A stretch of 48,849 nt of DNA from Candidatus Methanomethylophilus sp. UBA78. Lineage in GTDB: Archaea; Thermoplasmatota; Thermoplasmata; Methanomassiliicoccales; Methanomethylophilaceae. The stretch spans positions 1 through 48,849 of the forward strand of contig DARY01000033.1 in the NCBI GenBank assembly GCA_002503545.1, in the 5' to 3' direction. Position numbers and translations under genes: made by a program. The notes beneath the pieces are model-generated. The model searched no databases, had not been told where the DNA came from, and saw nothing but the letters and a program-made list of their open reading frames with translations. This document shows, one piece after another, positions 32,230 through 41,137 of the stretch (positions within the stretch are counted from its first letter, which is position 1; each line of letters starts with the position of its first letter).

Positions 32230-33839
32230 ATGGCGTTCACCAGTTTGTCCCTCACGCGGGAGTAGAAATCCTGACGGAAGCTGATGAACCTGGCCTTCTC
32301 CGAGGACCTGACGAAATCCACCTTGGCGCCGCCCTCGATCGGGTGCTCCGCCTGACCGTCTATGACGAGCAGGCATCCCTTCTCCAGCACGCACTCGACG
32401 GTCACCTTGGAATCCGACGGCACTATGAACGGGCGGGAGGCGAACTTGTAGGCGGCCATGGGGACGATGACGAAGCAGTTGACCCCCGGATCGACGAGGG
32501 GGGCCCCGAGGCTCATGGCGTAGCCGGTGGAGCCGGTCGAAGTCGACACGATTATCCCGTCGGCCCTGACCTCGGTCGCCAGTTTATCGTCCACGTAGAC
32601 CTTGAACTGCCTGATCTTCGCCACCGAGTCGGTGTGGACGACGGCTTCGTTGACGGCGGTCTCGTACATCTCCCCGTTGGAGGAGGTGTCGAGCTTGAAT
32701 CTCTCATCGATGTTGTACTCGCCCCTGCGGAGCCTCTCCATGCCCTCCTCTATGTAGTCGACCCCGACTTCGGCCAGGAAACCGACCCCGCCGGCGTTGA
32801 TCCCGACCACGGGCGCACTGTTGTTCATGAGGGTGCGCAGGATGGTCCCGTCACCGCCTATGGTTATCATGACATCCACCCACATGTCGCAGATCTCCAT
32901 GCCGGGCTCCCCCAGGATCTCCCCTGCGGATTTGTCAAATAATATTTTCTCTCCTTTGAGGGCCTCCACGACCCTCCTGGCGTACTTCCCCACGTTCAGA
33001 ACGTTGGGATTCGCCACCAGACCGAACACCCTGCTGCCGCTTCTGTCGTCGGTGCGCTTCTTCATCACGAGATTGAAGAGCGCCGGATCGGAGACCGCCA
33101 GGAAATTGGACCTCGTCTCCAGGTTGAAGGGCATATCCAGCTCGTCGCCGTTCAGGTCGAACACGCTGCCCCCGGCCTCCCTGAGCAGCAGATAGCTGGC
33201 GGCGATGTCCACGACCCTGATGGCCCGGGAGTACCTCTCCGAGTTCATGTAGAAACCGTCCGCACTCCCTTCCGCGACCAGCTCCATCTCCAACGAGGCG
33301 CAGCCGTAGGAACGGGACGACTTGACCCTCTTCGCCAGCTCGAAGGCGGAGGGGTCAGCGTCGTTGCCGAGGTATATCATCATGAAGAGGGATTTCTCGT
33401 CCAGTTCCCTGACGTGCATCCTCCTGCCGTCCTTGAACGCCCCCTTGCCCTTCTCCGCCCACATCGACTCCCCGGTGACGACATTACGGAGATAAGCCGC
33501 ACGGATGTCCGACAGGCGCTCCCTGCCGACCGCCATGGAGACGGTGTACATCGGCACGCCGGCGACGGCGTTGGAGGTACCGTCTATGGGATCGAGGACC
33601 AGGGTCTCCTCGAACCCGTTGTCGACGTACCCTATCTCCTCGCTCAGAACGTTGAGGGGCACGCCGTTCCTGATGATGAAATCCAAGACCGTGTTCTCCG
33701 CGACCTTATCCACTTCCAGGGTGGGGGTTCCGTCGGCCCCCATCTCCACATCCCTGCCCATCTCCGGACCGGGTATGAGACCGACCGCTTCCACCACCGC
33801 ATCGGCGATGGCCTTCAGCGTGTCCAAGATATCTTCCAT
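32226..33839 (-). CDS. Bifunctional IMPase-type phosphatase / NAD kinase fusion
   Basis: 537 residues with two enzymes in one chain. Residues 1-265 form an inositol-monophosphatase-type domain: Glu motif NVLSEEIG, metal motif LDPIDGTSNA, and VVDIAASYLL in place of the usual WD.AA. Residues about 275-537 form an NAD kinase: ITIGGDGTILRTL (GGDG), VVGINAGGVGFLAE, NEAVVHT, and DGIIVSTSTGSTGYAMSLGAPLVDP. Such fusions are known in methanogens, where MJ0917 acts as NAD kinase and NADP phosphatase, so this protein may set the NADP/NAD ratio in both directions. The start at 33839 gives the conserved MEDILDTLKAIADAV. A JAMM gene is coupled downstream. Confidence 0.92.
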   Translation of the reverse strand: MEDILDTLKAIADAVVEAVGLIPGPEMGRDVEMGADGTPTLEVDKVAENTVLDFIIRNGVPLNVLSEEIGYVDNGFEETLVLDPIDGTSNAVAGVPMYTVSMAVGRERLSDIRAAYLRNVVTGESMWAEKGKGAFKDGRRMHVRELDEKSLFMMIYLGNDADPSAFELAKRVKSSRSYGCASLEMELVAEGSADGFYMNSERYSRAIRVVDIAASYLLLREAGGSVFDLNGDELDMPFNLETRSNFLAVSDPALFNLVMKKRTDDRSGSRVFGLVANPNVLNVGKYARRVVEALKGEKILFDKSAGEILGEPGMEICDMWVDVMITIGGDGTILRTLMNNSAPVVGINAGGVGFLAEVGVDYIEEGMERLRRGEYNIDERFKLDTSSNGEMYETAVNEAVVHTDSVAKIRQFKVYVDDKLATEVRADGIIVSTSTGSTGYAMSLGAPLVDPGVNCFVIVPMAAYKFASRPFIVPSDSKVTVECVLEKGCLLVIDGQAEHPIEGGAKVDFVRSSEKARFISFRQDFYSRVRDKLVNAI

Positions 33840-33980
33840 GCCATGACTACCGTTCCGGTGACTTTTAAGGTTGTCCCCGGCAGACGGCCCGAGCAAAATC
33901 CGCCACACGGAGCACCGTCTTACCGGCACTCCCCGAGCGGTGCATCCGATGAAGAGGCATCGTGACTGCGTTCCCCCTGC

Positions 33981-34002
33981 TTTTATACCATGCAATGCAT
34001 GG
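33981..34002 (+). promoter_or_regulatory. TATA box and 15-base palindrome of the fibrillarin gene
   Basis: TTTTATA (33981-33987) is followed by CCATGCAATGCATGG (33988-34002), a perfect palindrome about one central A, lying between the TATA box and the predicted start site near 34010. It is a candidate repressor site. Confidence 0.45.
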
Positions 34003-34010
34003 ACGTGGAC

Positions 34011-34670
34011 ATGCAGTCTCTGGAATTCTCGGACGGAACCGTCTTCTCGGAGGGGAGGCGTCTGTACACCGTCTCCGCCGCCCCGGGACACCGCGTATAC
34101 GGGGAGAGGACGCCCGTGGTGGACGGCAGGGAGTACAGGGAATGGAACCCGAACAGGAGCAAGCTGGCCGCCTACATCTCCAACGGGGGCAGGACCGTAC
34201 CGATACGGCGCGGGAGCAGCGTCCTCTACCTCGGGGCCTCCAGCGGGACCACGGCCTCCCATGTGTCGGACATGGCGGCGGACGGCAAGGTCTACTGCGT
34301 GGAGTTCGCCCCGAGGATGTTCAGGGAGCTCGTGGGCAACTGCTCCCCCCGGCCGAACATGATACCGATACTGGCCGATGCGACCGACCCCTCAGGGTAC
34401 CGGTTCCTGGTGGGTTCCGCCGACGTGGTGTACGAGGACGTCGCACAGAAGAACCAGGCGGACATACTCGCGGACAACATGGAGGCGTTCGGAGCCGAGT
34501 ACGGGATGGTCGCCGTGAAGGCGAGGTCCGAGGACGTCGCCGAAGCACCGAAGGCCGTCTTCAGAAGGGCCAAGGAAAGGCTGAAGGAGAGGGGGATGGA
34601 GATACTGGACGCCCGCAGCCTGGAGCCGTTCGAAGACTCCCACGAGATGATAGTGGTGAAGAGGAGATGA
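34011..34670 (+). CDS. flpA: Fibrillarin-like rRNA/tRNA 2'-O-methyltransferase
   Basis: Catalytic subunit of C/D-box sRNPs that 2'-O-methylate rRNA and tRNA with Nop5 and L7Ae. The 219-residue protein has the archaeal fibrillarin order: RLYTVSAAPGHRVYGE, YREWNPNRSKLAAYI, the SAM motif VLYLGASSGTTASHVSD, YCVEFAPRMFREL, and VVYEDVAQKNQADIL. The ATG at 34011 was preferred over 33990 because the TATA box at 33981-33987 would place transcription start near 34010. The nop5 partner is not in this window. The gene overlaps the Nudix gene by four bases. Confidence 0.94.
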   Translation: MQSLEFSDGTVFSEGRRLYTVSAAPGHRVYGERTPVVDGREYREWNPNRSKLAAYISNGGRTVPIRRGSSVLYLGASSGTTASHVSDMAADGKVYCVEFAPRMFRELVGNCSPRPNMIPILADATDPSGYRFLVGSADVVYEDVAQKNQADILADNMEAFGAEYGMVAVKARSEDVAEAPKAVFRRAKERLKERGMEILDARSLEPFEDSHEMIVVKRR

Positions 34671-35080
34671 GCGGACCGGAGGATACGGACGATACGATCT
34701 ACACCGTGGCCTTCAGAGACGGCATGTTCCTCATGGTCTGGAACGCCGCAAGGGGTGGCTGGGAGATGCCGGGGGGCCACGTCCGCAAAGGGGAGACCCG
34801 CGAGGACGGTGCCAGAAGGGAGTTCGAGGAGGAGTCCGGCTGGTCGGTGGACATAGTGGGGATCCGCGACCTGGGCCACTGCCGCGTCTGCGCCGGGGTC
34901 CTCAGGGGTCCGCCGAGACCCGGGCACGAGATGAGGGCCCGTCTCTTCTCCGAGCTCCCCGGAGAGCTGTCCTTCCCGCGCGAGGAGTACATGGACACTG
35001 TACCCTGGGCGAGGAGGACCGTGTACGGCGGCACTGGTTCCGAACGGACGGAACCGGCGGGTCCCGGGTGGTATCTTTAA
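34667..35080 (+). CDS. Nudix hydrolase
   Basis: 137-residue pyrophosphohydrolase. The Nudix box is complete: G-G-H-V-R-K-G-E then seven residues then REFEEESGW (about residues 38-60), with the preceding WEMPGGH typical of nucleotide-diphosphate hydrolases. The start overlaps the fibrillarin stop (ATGA), indicating translational coupling. Substrate unknown; it may clean oxidised nucleotides. Ends in TAA, within the S15 promoter region. Confidence 0.88.
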   Translation: MSGPEDTDDTIYTVAFRDGMFLMVWNAARGGWEMPGGHVRKGETREDGARREFEEESGWSVDIVGIRDLGHCRVCAGVLRGPPRPGHEMRARLFSELPGELSFPREEYMDTVPWARRTVYGGTGSERTEPAGPGWYL

Positions 35081-35099
35081 ATACCTTATATTGATAAGG
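35076..35099 (+). promoter_or_regulatory. TATA box and inverted repeat before rps15
   Basis: CTTTAAATAC overlaps the end of the Nudix gene. CCTTAT/ATAAGG (35084-35089, 35094-35099) follows at once, between TATA and the likely start near 35106. Confidence 0.4.
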
Positions 35100-35134
35100 A
35101 GTCTCAGCCTCGCCGCCAAGATGAGTGATTCATT

Positions 35135-35590
35135 ATGGCAAGAATGCATACTAGAAGAAAGGGAAAGGCTTGCTCCAAGCGCCCCATGATCACCGAGAAC
35201 CCCGACTGGGTACCTCTTAAAGCCACCGAAATAGAGGACCTCGTAGAGAAGTTCGCGAAGGACGGAGTCACTCCGGCCATGATCGGTATGATCCTCAGGG
35301 ACCAGTACGCCGTACCCAACGTTAAACTCGCTACGGGAAAGACCGTCACAGAGATAATGGCCGAGAGGAACGTCAAGGGAGTCCTCCCCGACGACCTCAC
35401 CAACCTCATGGTCCGCGCGATCAACCTGAACAGCCACGTCAAGCAGAACCCCAAGGATGTAGCCAACAAGAGGGGTCTCGCTCTGATCGAGGCTAAGATC
35501 AGGAGGCTCGAGCGCTACTACAAGGAGAACGGAGTCCTCCCCGCCACCTGGAAGTACTCTCTCGCTAACGCAGAGCTCATGCTTAAGTGA
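35135..35590 (+). CDS. rps15: Ribosomal protein S15 (S13e type)
   Basis: 151-residue small-subunit protein. The archaeal/eukaryal N-terminal extension is present (MARMHTRRKGKACSKRP) and the S15 core runs from LVEKFAKDGVTPAMIGMILRDQYAVPNVK through INLNSHVKQNPKDVANKRGLALIEAKIRRLERYYK. It binds 16S rRNA in the central domain. It is followed without a gap by the DHH nuclease gene, a pairing seen across archaea. Confidence 0.96.
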   Translation: MARMHTRRKGKACSKRPMITENPDWVPLKATEIEDLVEKFAKDGVTPAMIGMILRDQYAVPNVKLATGKTVTEIMAERNVKGVLPDDLTNLMVRAINLNSHVKQNPKDVANKRGLALIEAKIRRLERYYKENGVLPATWKYSLANAELMLK

Positions 35591-35595
35591 TCGAT

Positions 35596-36954
35596 ATGGT
35601 CGATTCCGACCTACCGTCCAAACTACTTTCCATTCTTTCAAAAGCCGCGGACACCGTCCGCGGCCATAATTCCATACAGGTCTACTCCCACTACGATGCC
35701 GACGGCATATCCGCCGCCGCCATAATCGGGAAGGCTCTCCACCGTGCGGGGAAGGAATACAGGATAACGATCTTCCCGACCCTCACGGACGAGTTCATGC
35801 ACATCGTCGAGAGCACACCCTCGGAATGCATCATAATAACCGACCTGGGGGCGTCCTACATAGGCCGTCTGGAGAGGATCGGTTGCGACGTCGTGGTCCT
35901 CGACCACCACACCCTGAGGGAGACGTCCGATAAGATATGCTACGCCAACCCCCACATGTTCGGGGTCGACGGCATGACGTCCGGATGCGGTTCCACCATG
36001 GCGTTCCTGTTCGCCGTAGCACTCGATGAAGGGAACTGGGACCTCGCCCCTCTGGCGATAGCCGGGATGGCCGGCGACCGCCAGCACCTCAACGGCATGA
36101 GCGGGTTCAACACCTTCGTCCTCGACGGAGCCGTCGAAAGGGGCCTCGTCAGACCCATGCCGGGATCGCTGATCCCCGCAGGGAGGATCTGCGACGAACT
36201 GCTGGTCTCCACCGACCCCTACATGCGCGGCGTAAGCGGCGACAGGAAGGGCGTGTCCGCATTGCTGAAGGATGCGGGAGTGCCGGAGGACAGGGACTAC
36301 ATCGACCTGACCGAGGAGGAGACGGTCAGATTGTCCTCGATCATCGCGATAAAACTGATAGAGCAGGGGGTGTCCCGCGAGAAGCTCGAGGAGCTCGTCA
36401 GGACCAAGTACTATCTTCCCGGATGGAACATGGACGCCGAAATCCTCTCCTCCGTCCTGAACTCGTGCGGGCGCCAGAACCTGCCCTCCGTCGGCATAGG
36501 CGCCGGCATGGGCGACGCGGAGTGCGTGAAACAGGCCAGGGAAATCGACACCGCGTCCAAGAAGCAGCTCGTGGAGTCGATGAAGACCCTCGACGACGGC
36601 AAGAGCATCATCCAGATGGAGAACATACAGTGGTTCGACAGTTCGGCCGTGGGATTCACCGGCATGCTCTGCGGCGTGATCATGAGCTACGTAGGTAACC
36701 CGGACAAACCCACCATAGGCATCAACGCATCCGATGAGAACGCGAACATCTCCTCCAGGGGGACCTTCTCCCAGCTGGACAGGGGCGTGGACCTCTCCGA
36801 GGCCATGAGAGAGGGATGCGCCTCGGTAGGAGGCGAGGGCGGCGGACACAGGATCGCCGCCGGCGGATCCTTCAGAACGGACAGGAAGGACGAGTTCCTG
36901 AAGAATGTCGATTCCATCATCGGCAGACAGAAAAAGACCTTCGAAAAGAAGTAA
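35596..36954 (+). CDS. DHH-family single-strand nuclease (RecJ/GAN-like)
   Basis: 452 residues with a DHH phosphoesterase domain (SHYDADGISAAAII, ITDLGAS, VVLDHHTL) and a DHHA1 C-terminal domain ending VGGEGGGHRIAAGGSF. Archaeal members associate with the GINS complex and replication fork and relate to Cdc45. All metal-ligand motifs are intact, so nuclease activity is expected. ATG at 35596 is chosen since GTGAT just before it makes a good Shine-Dalgarno. GTG at 35587, overlapping the S15 stop, is an alternative. Ends in TAA. Confidence 0.9.
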   Translation: MVDSDLPSKLLSILSKAADTVRGHNSIQVYSHYDADGISAAAIIGKALHRAGKEYRITIFPTLTDEFMHIVESTPSECIIITDLGASYIGRLERIGCDVVVLDHHTLRETSDKICYANPHMFGVDGMTSGCGSTMAFLFAVALDEGNWDLAPLAIAGMAGDRQHLNGMSGFNTFVLDGAVERGLVRPMPGSLIPAGRICDELLVSTDPYMRGVSGDRKGVSALLKDAGVPEDRDYIDLTEEETVRLSSIIAIKLIEQGVSREKLEELVRTKYYLPGWNMDAEILSSVLNSCGRQNLPSVGIGAGMGDAECVKQAREIDTASKKQLVESMKTLDDGKSIIQMENIQWFDSSAVGFTGMLCGVIMSYVGNPDKPTIGINASDENANISSRGTFSQLDRGVDLSEAMREGCASVGGEGGGHRIAAGGSFRTDRKDEFLKNVDSIIGRQKKTFEKK

Positions 36955-36963
36955 AATATATTT

Positions 36964-37947
36964 TTACTCACGCCATGTGACAGGGACCTCGTCGGTCCTG
37001 AACCTCTGCCTGACCTCGGTGTCCCTTACGTCCATGCGTACGCCGGACCGATGCATCACGCTTCCGAGCCAGGCTATCATGGCCCCGTTGTCCCTGCAGA
37101 ACTGGCGGTCGGGGACGAACATCCTGCCGCCGCGCTCCCTTGCCATCTCCCCGACCATGTCCCTGAGACGGCCGTTCTGCGCCACCCCTCCGCCCAGGAG
37201 GACCTCCGACTTGCCCACATGGGCCATGGCCCTCTCGGTGACCTCCGTCAGCATGGAGAAGGCCGTCTCCTGCACGGAGAAGCATATGTCCTCCAGGCGG
37301 CAGCCTTTCTCCTTGTACGCCAGGGCCGCGGTGAGGATCCCGGAGAACGCCACATCCATGCCCTTCACCGAGTAGGGGAGGTCCAGGAGCCTGTCGCCGT
37401 CCAGGGCGAGCTTCTCTATGGTGGGGCCGGCGTAGAATCCGAGACCCAGGTCCCTCCCGAGCTTGTCGAGCATGTTGCCTATGCCGACGTCCTGCGTCTC
37501 CCCGAATATCCTGTACCTCCTGTCCGAGTACGCGATGACCTGCGTGTTGCCGCCGGAGGCGTAGAGCAGGCAGGGATCGCTGCATCCGGTGGTCGCGTTG
37601 CCGATCTCTATGTGGGATATGCAGTGGTTGACACCCACGATGGGAACCCCCAGGGAGAGGGCGAGGGAACGGGCGGCCGTGCCGGCCACGCGCAGGCAGG
37701 GGCCCAGTCCGGGGCCCATGGAGAACGCGACCAGGTCTATGTCCCCCAGGGACACGCCGGCCTCGGCGGCGGCCCTCTCTATGTCGCCCACCACCACTTC
37801 CGCGTGGTGGTTGGCCGCCTCCCTGGGGTGGAGCCCTCCCTGAGGGGGCCTGTACATGTCTATGACGTTGGAGAGCACGTTGCAATCCGAATCGACGATC
37901 CCCACTCCCAGAGTGTGGGCGGTCCCCTCGATACCGAGTGTCAGCAT
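36964..37947 (-). CDS. kae1: tRNA threonylcarbamoyladenosine synthase subunit Kae1
   Basis: Catalytic ATPase-fold subunit of the KEOPS complex, which installs t6A at position 37 of ANN-reading tRNAs. 327 residues. Landmarks: LGIEGTAHTLGVGIVD, HHAEVV, SMGPGLGPCLRVA, the metal His pair in NHCISHIEIG, YASGGNTQV, DVGIGNMLDKLGRDLGL and LLGGGVAQNGRL. Unlike several methanogens it is not fused to the Bud32 kinase. The ATG at 37947 fits a TATA box about 26 bases upstream (near 37972). An in-frame GTG at 37962 is unlikely. It converges closely with the DHH gene (9 bases). Confidence 0.95.
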   Translation of the reverse strand: MLTLGIEGTAHTLGVGIVDSDCNVLSNVIDMYRPPQGGLHPREAANHHAEVVVGDIERAAAEAGVSLGDIDLVAFSMGPGLGPCLRVAGTAARSLALSLGVPIVGVNHCISHIEIGNATTGCSDPCLLYASGGNTQVIAYSDRRYRIFGETQDVGIGNMLDKLGRDLGLGFYAGPTIEKLALDGDRLLDLPYSVKGMDVAFSGILTAALAYKEKGCRLEDICFSVQETAFSMLTEVTERAMAHVGKSEVLLGGGVAQNGRLRDMVGEMARERGGRMFVPDRQFCRDNGAMIAWLGSVMHRSGVRMDVRDTEVRQRFRTDEVPVTWRE

Positions 37948-38066
37948 TGAGGATGCTGACACCCTAGACCGTAATAAACCCTATGATTGGACGCCTCCCG
38001 GAACCGTGCCACATATTTAAAGGACCCATAAAGTATAATAACAACCAGTCATTACAGTGGCTTACT

Positions 38067-38142
38067 GGGCTCGTGGTCTAGGGGTTATGACGTCACATTG
38101 ACATTGTGAAGGTCGCCAGTTCAAATCTGGCCGGGCCCACCA
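38067..38142 (+). tRNA. tRNA-Val (anticodon GAC) with encoded CCA
   Basis: 76 bases: acceptor GGGCTCG/CGGGCCC, D-arm GGTCTAGGGGTTATGA, anticodon stem TCACA/TGTGA with loop TTGACAT, T-arm GCCAGTTCAAATCTGGC and encoded CCA. A TATA-like CATATTTAAAGG is about 50 bases upstream and AGTATAATAAC is nearer. A hairpin (GGACGCG/CGCGGTCC, about 38151-38174) follows and may end the transcript. The rest of 38143-38286 shows nothing else. Confidence 0.95.
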
Positions 38143-38286
38143 TCCTTAGAACGGACGCGGATTTTCTCGCGGTCCGACAACTCCTCCGCAGCATGCATTC
38201 CGTTTCGGCATCCCCGTGCGTCCAGAGACGGCCCCCCGGCAATGGATTGAAAAGACCCAGACGGCAGAGATGCGGCCGTCCGGCGG

Positions 38287-38598
38287 TCACATGAGCATGT
38301 TTATCTGGGTCACCAGGTCGGCTATGAGCCTGCCTTTGTCCGTCAGGGCGACCATCTTCCTGAACGGTCTCTGGACCTCCTTCTTCTCCACGACCAGACC
38401 CAGATCCACGAGCAGGTCCACCCTCTTCTTCACCGTGTCCGAGGAATTGGTGACGCTGTCCGTCAGGATCGTCTTCTGCATGGGACCGCTCCTGAGGACG
38501 TAGAGTATCGTGAGGACATGCTTCTCTTCCAGCTTGGACAGCGGGATATCCAGATGCTTTTTGGGTCTGCCAGCGCAATCGAGATCCAACTCGGGCAT
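38287..38598 (-). CDS. Winged-helix transcriptional regulator
   Basis: 103 residues with a winged-helix fold: ILYVLRSGPMQKTILTDSVTNSSDTVKKRVDLLVDLGLVVEKKE is the helix-turn-helix, and FRKMVALTDKGRLIADLV is the wing and C-terminal helix. This is the size and shape of archaeal single-domain regulators. The ATG at 38598 fits a TATA-like ACTATAAC about 25 bases upstream. A perfect palindrome CAGATGAAATCTG (38601-38613) lies right before the start codon, over the likely start site, and suggests self-repression. The neighbouring genes on the same strand are proA and proB, which lie upstream, so proline control is possible but unproven. Confidence 0.75.
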   Translation of the reverse strand: MPELDLDCAGRPKKHLDIPLSKLEEKHVLTILYVLRSGPMQKTILTDSVTNSSDTVKKRVDLLVDLGLVVEKKEVQRPFRKMVALTDKGRLIADLVTQINMLM

Positions 38599-38600
38599 GC

Positions 38601-38613
38601 CAGATGAAATCTG
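38601..38613 (-). promoter_or_regulatory. Palindrome at the regulator's own start site
   Basis: CAGAT-GAA-ATCTG is 2 bases before the ATG of the winged-helix gene, covering the predicted transcription start. It is a typical position for autorepression. Confidence 0.45.
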
Positions 38614-38698
38614 ATTTGCGCAGTTATAGTTATCATCCCGAATCTCGAGAGACGGGAAACATGTAAAACACATGTGCCAGACAGATGCATTCCTTTGT

Positions 38699-39823
38699 TC
38701 AGGGGAGGATCGCCAGATTCTCGCTGCGGACGACGTCCTTGTGCGGCATGACCCCGTTCAGGACGGCCTTGGCGGCATCCGAACGCATGCCGCGTATGCG
38801 GTTGATCTCCTCCGACCCGTAATCGGTAACGCCCCTCGCGATGACGCTGTCCCCGCAGACTATGTCCACTATCTCCCCGGCTTCGAACGTACCGGTCGCG
38901 TATTTGATGCCGACCGGCAGGAGGGACCTATGTGCCAGCACCGCTTTTCCGGCGCCTTCGTCCACGAAGATGGAACCGTTGGGGCTGGCCGCCTTTATCC
39001 ATCTCCTCTTCTTGGATATGGCCGTGTCCGAGAGGAACAGGGTCCCGACGTCCTCGCCGCCGACGGCCCTGAGGATTATGTCCGGCTCGGAGCTGCTGGC
39101 TATTATCATCCTGCAGCCGGCGTCGCGGCATATCTTGGCCGCGTTGATCTTGGTCCTCATCCCGCCGGTACCCATCTTGGTGCCGGGGCCCCCGGCCACC
39201 TTCGTTATCCCCTCGTCTATGCTCCCGACGACGGAGATGAGCTTCGCATCGGGGTTGTCCTTGGGGTTCCCGTCGTAGAGCCCGGCCACGTCGGAGAGGA
39301 TCACCAGCAGGTCGGCGTCCGCCCTGCTGGCTATCACCGCCGACAGGGTGTCGTTGTCGCCGAAGACGGGGCCTATCTCCTTCACGGAGATGGCGTCGTT
39401 CTCGTTGAATATGGGCACCGCACCGTACTTGAGGAGGGTGGACATCGTGTTGTTCAGGTTCAGGACCGTGTCCCTGTCGGAGTAGTCGTCCATGGTGATG
39501 AGGATCTGGGCGACGATGATCCCGTACTTCTGGAAGGCATCGTTCCACTTCTGCATCAGGATCCCCTGCCCGACCGAGGCCGCCGCCTGTTTTATCGGCA
39601 CCTCGTTGGGCTTGGGTCTGGCGTTCATGGTCCTCAGACCTATGCCGATGGCCCCGGAGGACACTATGAGGACCTCCATGCCCCTGCCCTTGAGCTCGCT
39701 TATCTGGCGGGCGACGCCGTCCATGAACTCCGGCGAGGGCACCGAACCGCCCATGGTTATGGACGAGGTCCCGACCTTGACGACGATCCTCTCGACATCC
39801 CCCAGCAGCCCTTTCCTGTCCAT
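38699..39823 (-). CDS. proB: Glutamate 5-kinase
   Basis: First enzyme of proline synthesis: phosphorylates glutamate to glutamyl-5-phosphate. The 374-residue protein has the amino-acid kinase domain (RIVVKVGTSSIT, EVLIVSSGAIGIG, IPIFNENDAISV-like segment, VILSDVAGLYDGNPK, GTGGMRTKINAAKIC) and a C-terminal PUA domain (GIKYATGTFEAGEIVDIVCGD). Length is usual for the PUA-bearing form. It follows proA by 6 bases, so the two are one operon. It contains one ATGTGCCAG copy (38930-38938). ProC is not in the window. Confidence 0.95.
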   Translation of the reverse strand: MDRKGLLGDVERIVVKVGTSSITMGGSVPSPEFMDGVARQISELKGRGMEVLIVSSGAIGIGLRTMNARPKPNEVPIKQAAASVGQGILMQKWNDAFQKYGIIVAQILITMDDYSDRDTVLNLNNTMSTLLKYGAVPIFNENDAISVKEIGPVFGDNDTLSAVIASRADADLLVILSDVAGLYDGNPKDNPDAKLISVVGSIDEGITKVAGGPGTKMGTGGMRTKINAAKICRDAGCRMIIASSSEPDIILRAVGGEDVGTLFLSDTAISKKRRWIKAASPNGSIFVDEGAGKAVLAHRSLLPVGIKYATGTFEAGEIVDIVCGDSVIARGVTDYGSEEINRIRGMRSDAAKAVLNGVMPHKDVVRSENLAILP

Positions 39824-39829
39824 GCCCCG

Positions 39830-41137
39830 TCACAACCTGTATTTGGAATCGACATGCCTGTGCTTGTACTTCTTCGCATCGGGTCCCGAGTACTCCCCGA
39901 CCGTCTGCCCGCCGCCCACCAGGACGTACTTGTAGATGGTCAGGCCCTCCATGCCCATGGGGCCGCGGGCGTGTATCTTGCCGGTGGAGATGCCGACCTC
40001 CGCACCCTTGCCGAAACGGTACCCGTCGGCGAACCTGGTGGAGGCGTTGATGAAGACGTCGGCCGAGTCCACCATCCTGGCGAACCTCCTCTGGGTCTCC
40101 GCGTTCTCGGTGACGATGCAGTCGGTGTGGTGGGAGCCGTGCGAGTTTATGAAGCCGATGGCCTCGTCCGCGCTGTCGACCATCCTTATGGCGATGATGC
40201 GGGAGTCGTACTCCGCATACCAATCCTCCTCCGAGGCGTCCTTCGCATCGAAACCCAGGAGGTGCGGCCTGCACCTGCCGTCGACCCTCATCTCGACCCC
40301 GTTGGCGGCGAACAGGTCGGCCATGCGGGGGAGGAAGTACCTGGCGGCGGCGGAGTGGACGAGCAGCTTCTCCGCGGCGTTGCAGGCGGCCGGGTACTGT
40401 ATCTTGGAATCGAGGGCGACCCGGAACGCCTTCTCCATGTCCGCCTCGGCGTCCACGTAGACGTGGCATACGCCGGCGGAATGACCCAGCACGGGGATCC
40501 TCGTGTTCTCCTGTATGTAGCGGACGAACGAATAGGAGCCGCGGGGGATCAGCAGGTCGATGTAGCCGTCGAGCTTCAGGATGTCGGATATCGCCTCCCT
40601 GGTCTCCATGAGCACGAACGCCTCGCCGGGGACCCCGGCGGAGACGGCGGCGTCCCTCAGGATGCCGAACAGCACCCTGTTGGAGCGCCCGGCCTCGGAA
40701 CCGCCCTTGAAGGCGACGCTGTTGCCGCTCTTCAGACAGAGCGACATTATCTGCGGCACCACATCGGGACGGGATTCGAATATGACCCCGATCAGGCCTA
40801 TGGGGCACCTTATCTGGTACAGCACGAGGCCTTCGTCCAGCTCCGTGGCGGACATGGTCTCCCCGACCGGGTCGGGGAGCGCCGCCACATCACGCAGGCT
40901 GGAGACCATGTCCGATATCTTGGAGTCGTTCAGCCTGAGCCTGCTGAGGATCTCGGCCTGGACCTTGCCCTCCGCATCGCGCACGTCCTCCGCGTTCGCT
41001 TCGAGTATCGCTCCGCGGTTGGCCTCGACGGCCGCCGCCATGGCCTCGATGGCCGCCCTCTTGACGCCGCCGTCCAGGACGGCCATCCTGAGGGCCGCCG
41101 CCTTCGCATCCCTTATCTCGGATACGGTATCCGTCAT
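39830..41137 (-). CDS. proA: Glutamate-5-semialdehyde dehydrogenase
   Basis: Second enzyme of proline synthesis: reduces glutamyl-5-phosphate to the semialdehyde with NADPH. 435 residues of the aldehyde-dehydrogenase superfamily. Seen: PIGLIGVIFESRPDVVPQI (cofactor contact), LIPRGS, the catalytic Cys in YPAACNAAEKLL, and the C-terminal RFADGYRFGKGAEVGISTGKIHARGPMG. First gene of the proA-proB operon; upstream lies tRNA-Ser on the other strand. Very secure. Confidence 0.96.
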   Translation of the reverse strand: MTDTVSEIRDAKAAALRMAVLDGGVKRAAIEAMAAAVEANRGAILEANAEDVRDAEGKVQAEILSRLRLNDSKISDMVSSLRDVAALPDPVGETMSATELDEGLVLYQIRCPIGLIGVIFESRPDVVPQIMSLCLKSGNSVAFKGGSEAGRSNRVLFGILRDAAVSAGVPGEAFVLMETREAISDILKLDGYIDLLIPRGSYSFVRYIQENTRIPVLGHSAGVCHVYVDAEADMEKAFRVALDSKIQYPAACNAAEKLLVHSAAARYFLPRMADLFAANGVEMRVDGRCRPHLLGFDAKDASEEDWYAEYDSRIIAIRMVDSADEAIGFINSHGSHHTDCIVTENAETQRRFARMVDSADVFINASTRFADGYRFGKGAEVGISTGKIHARGPMGMEGLTIYKYVLVGGGQTVGEYSGPDAKKYKHRHVDSKYRL

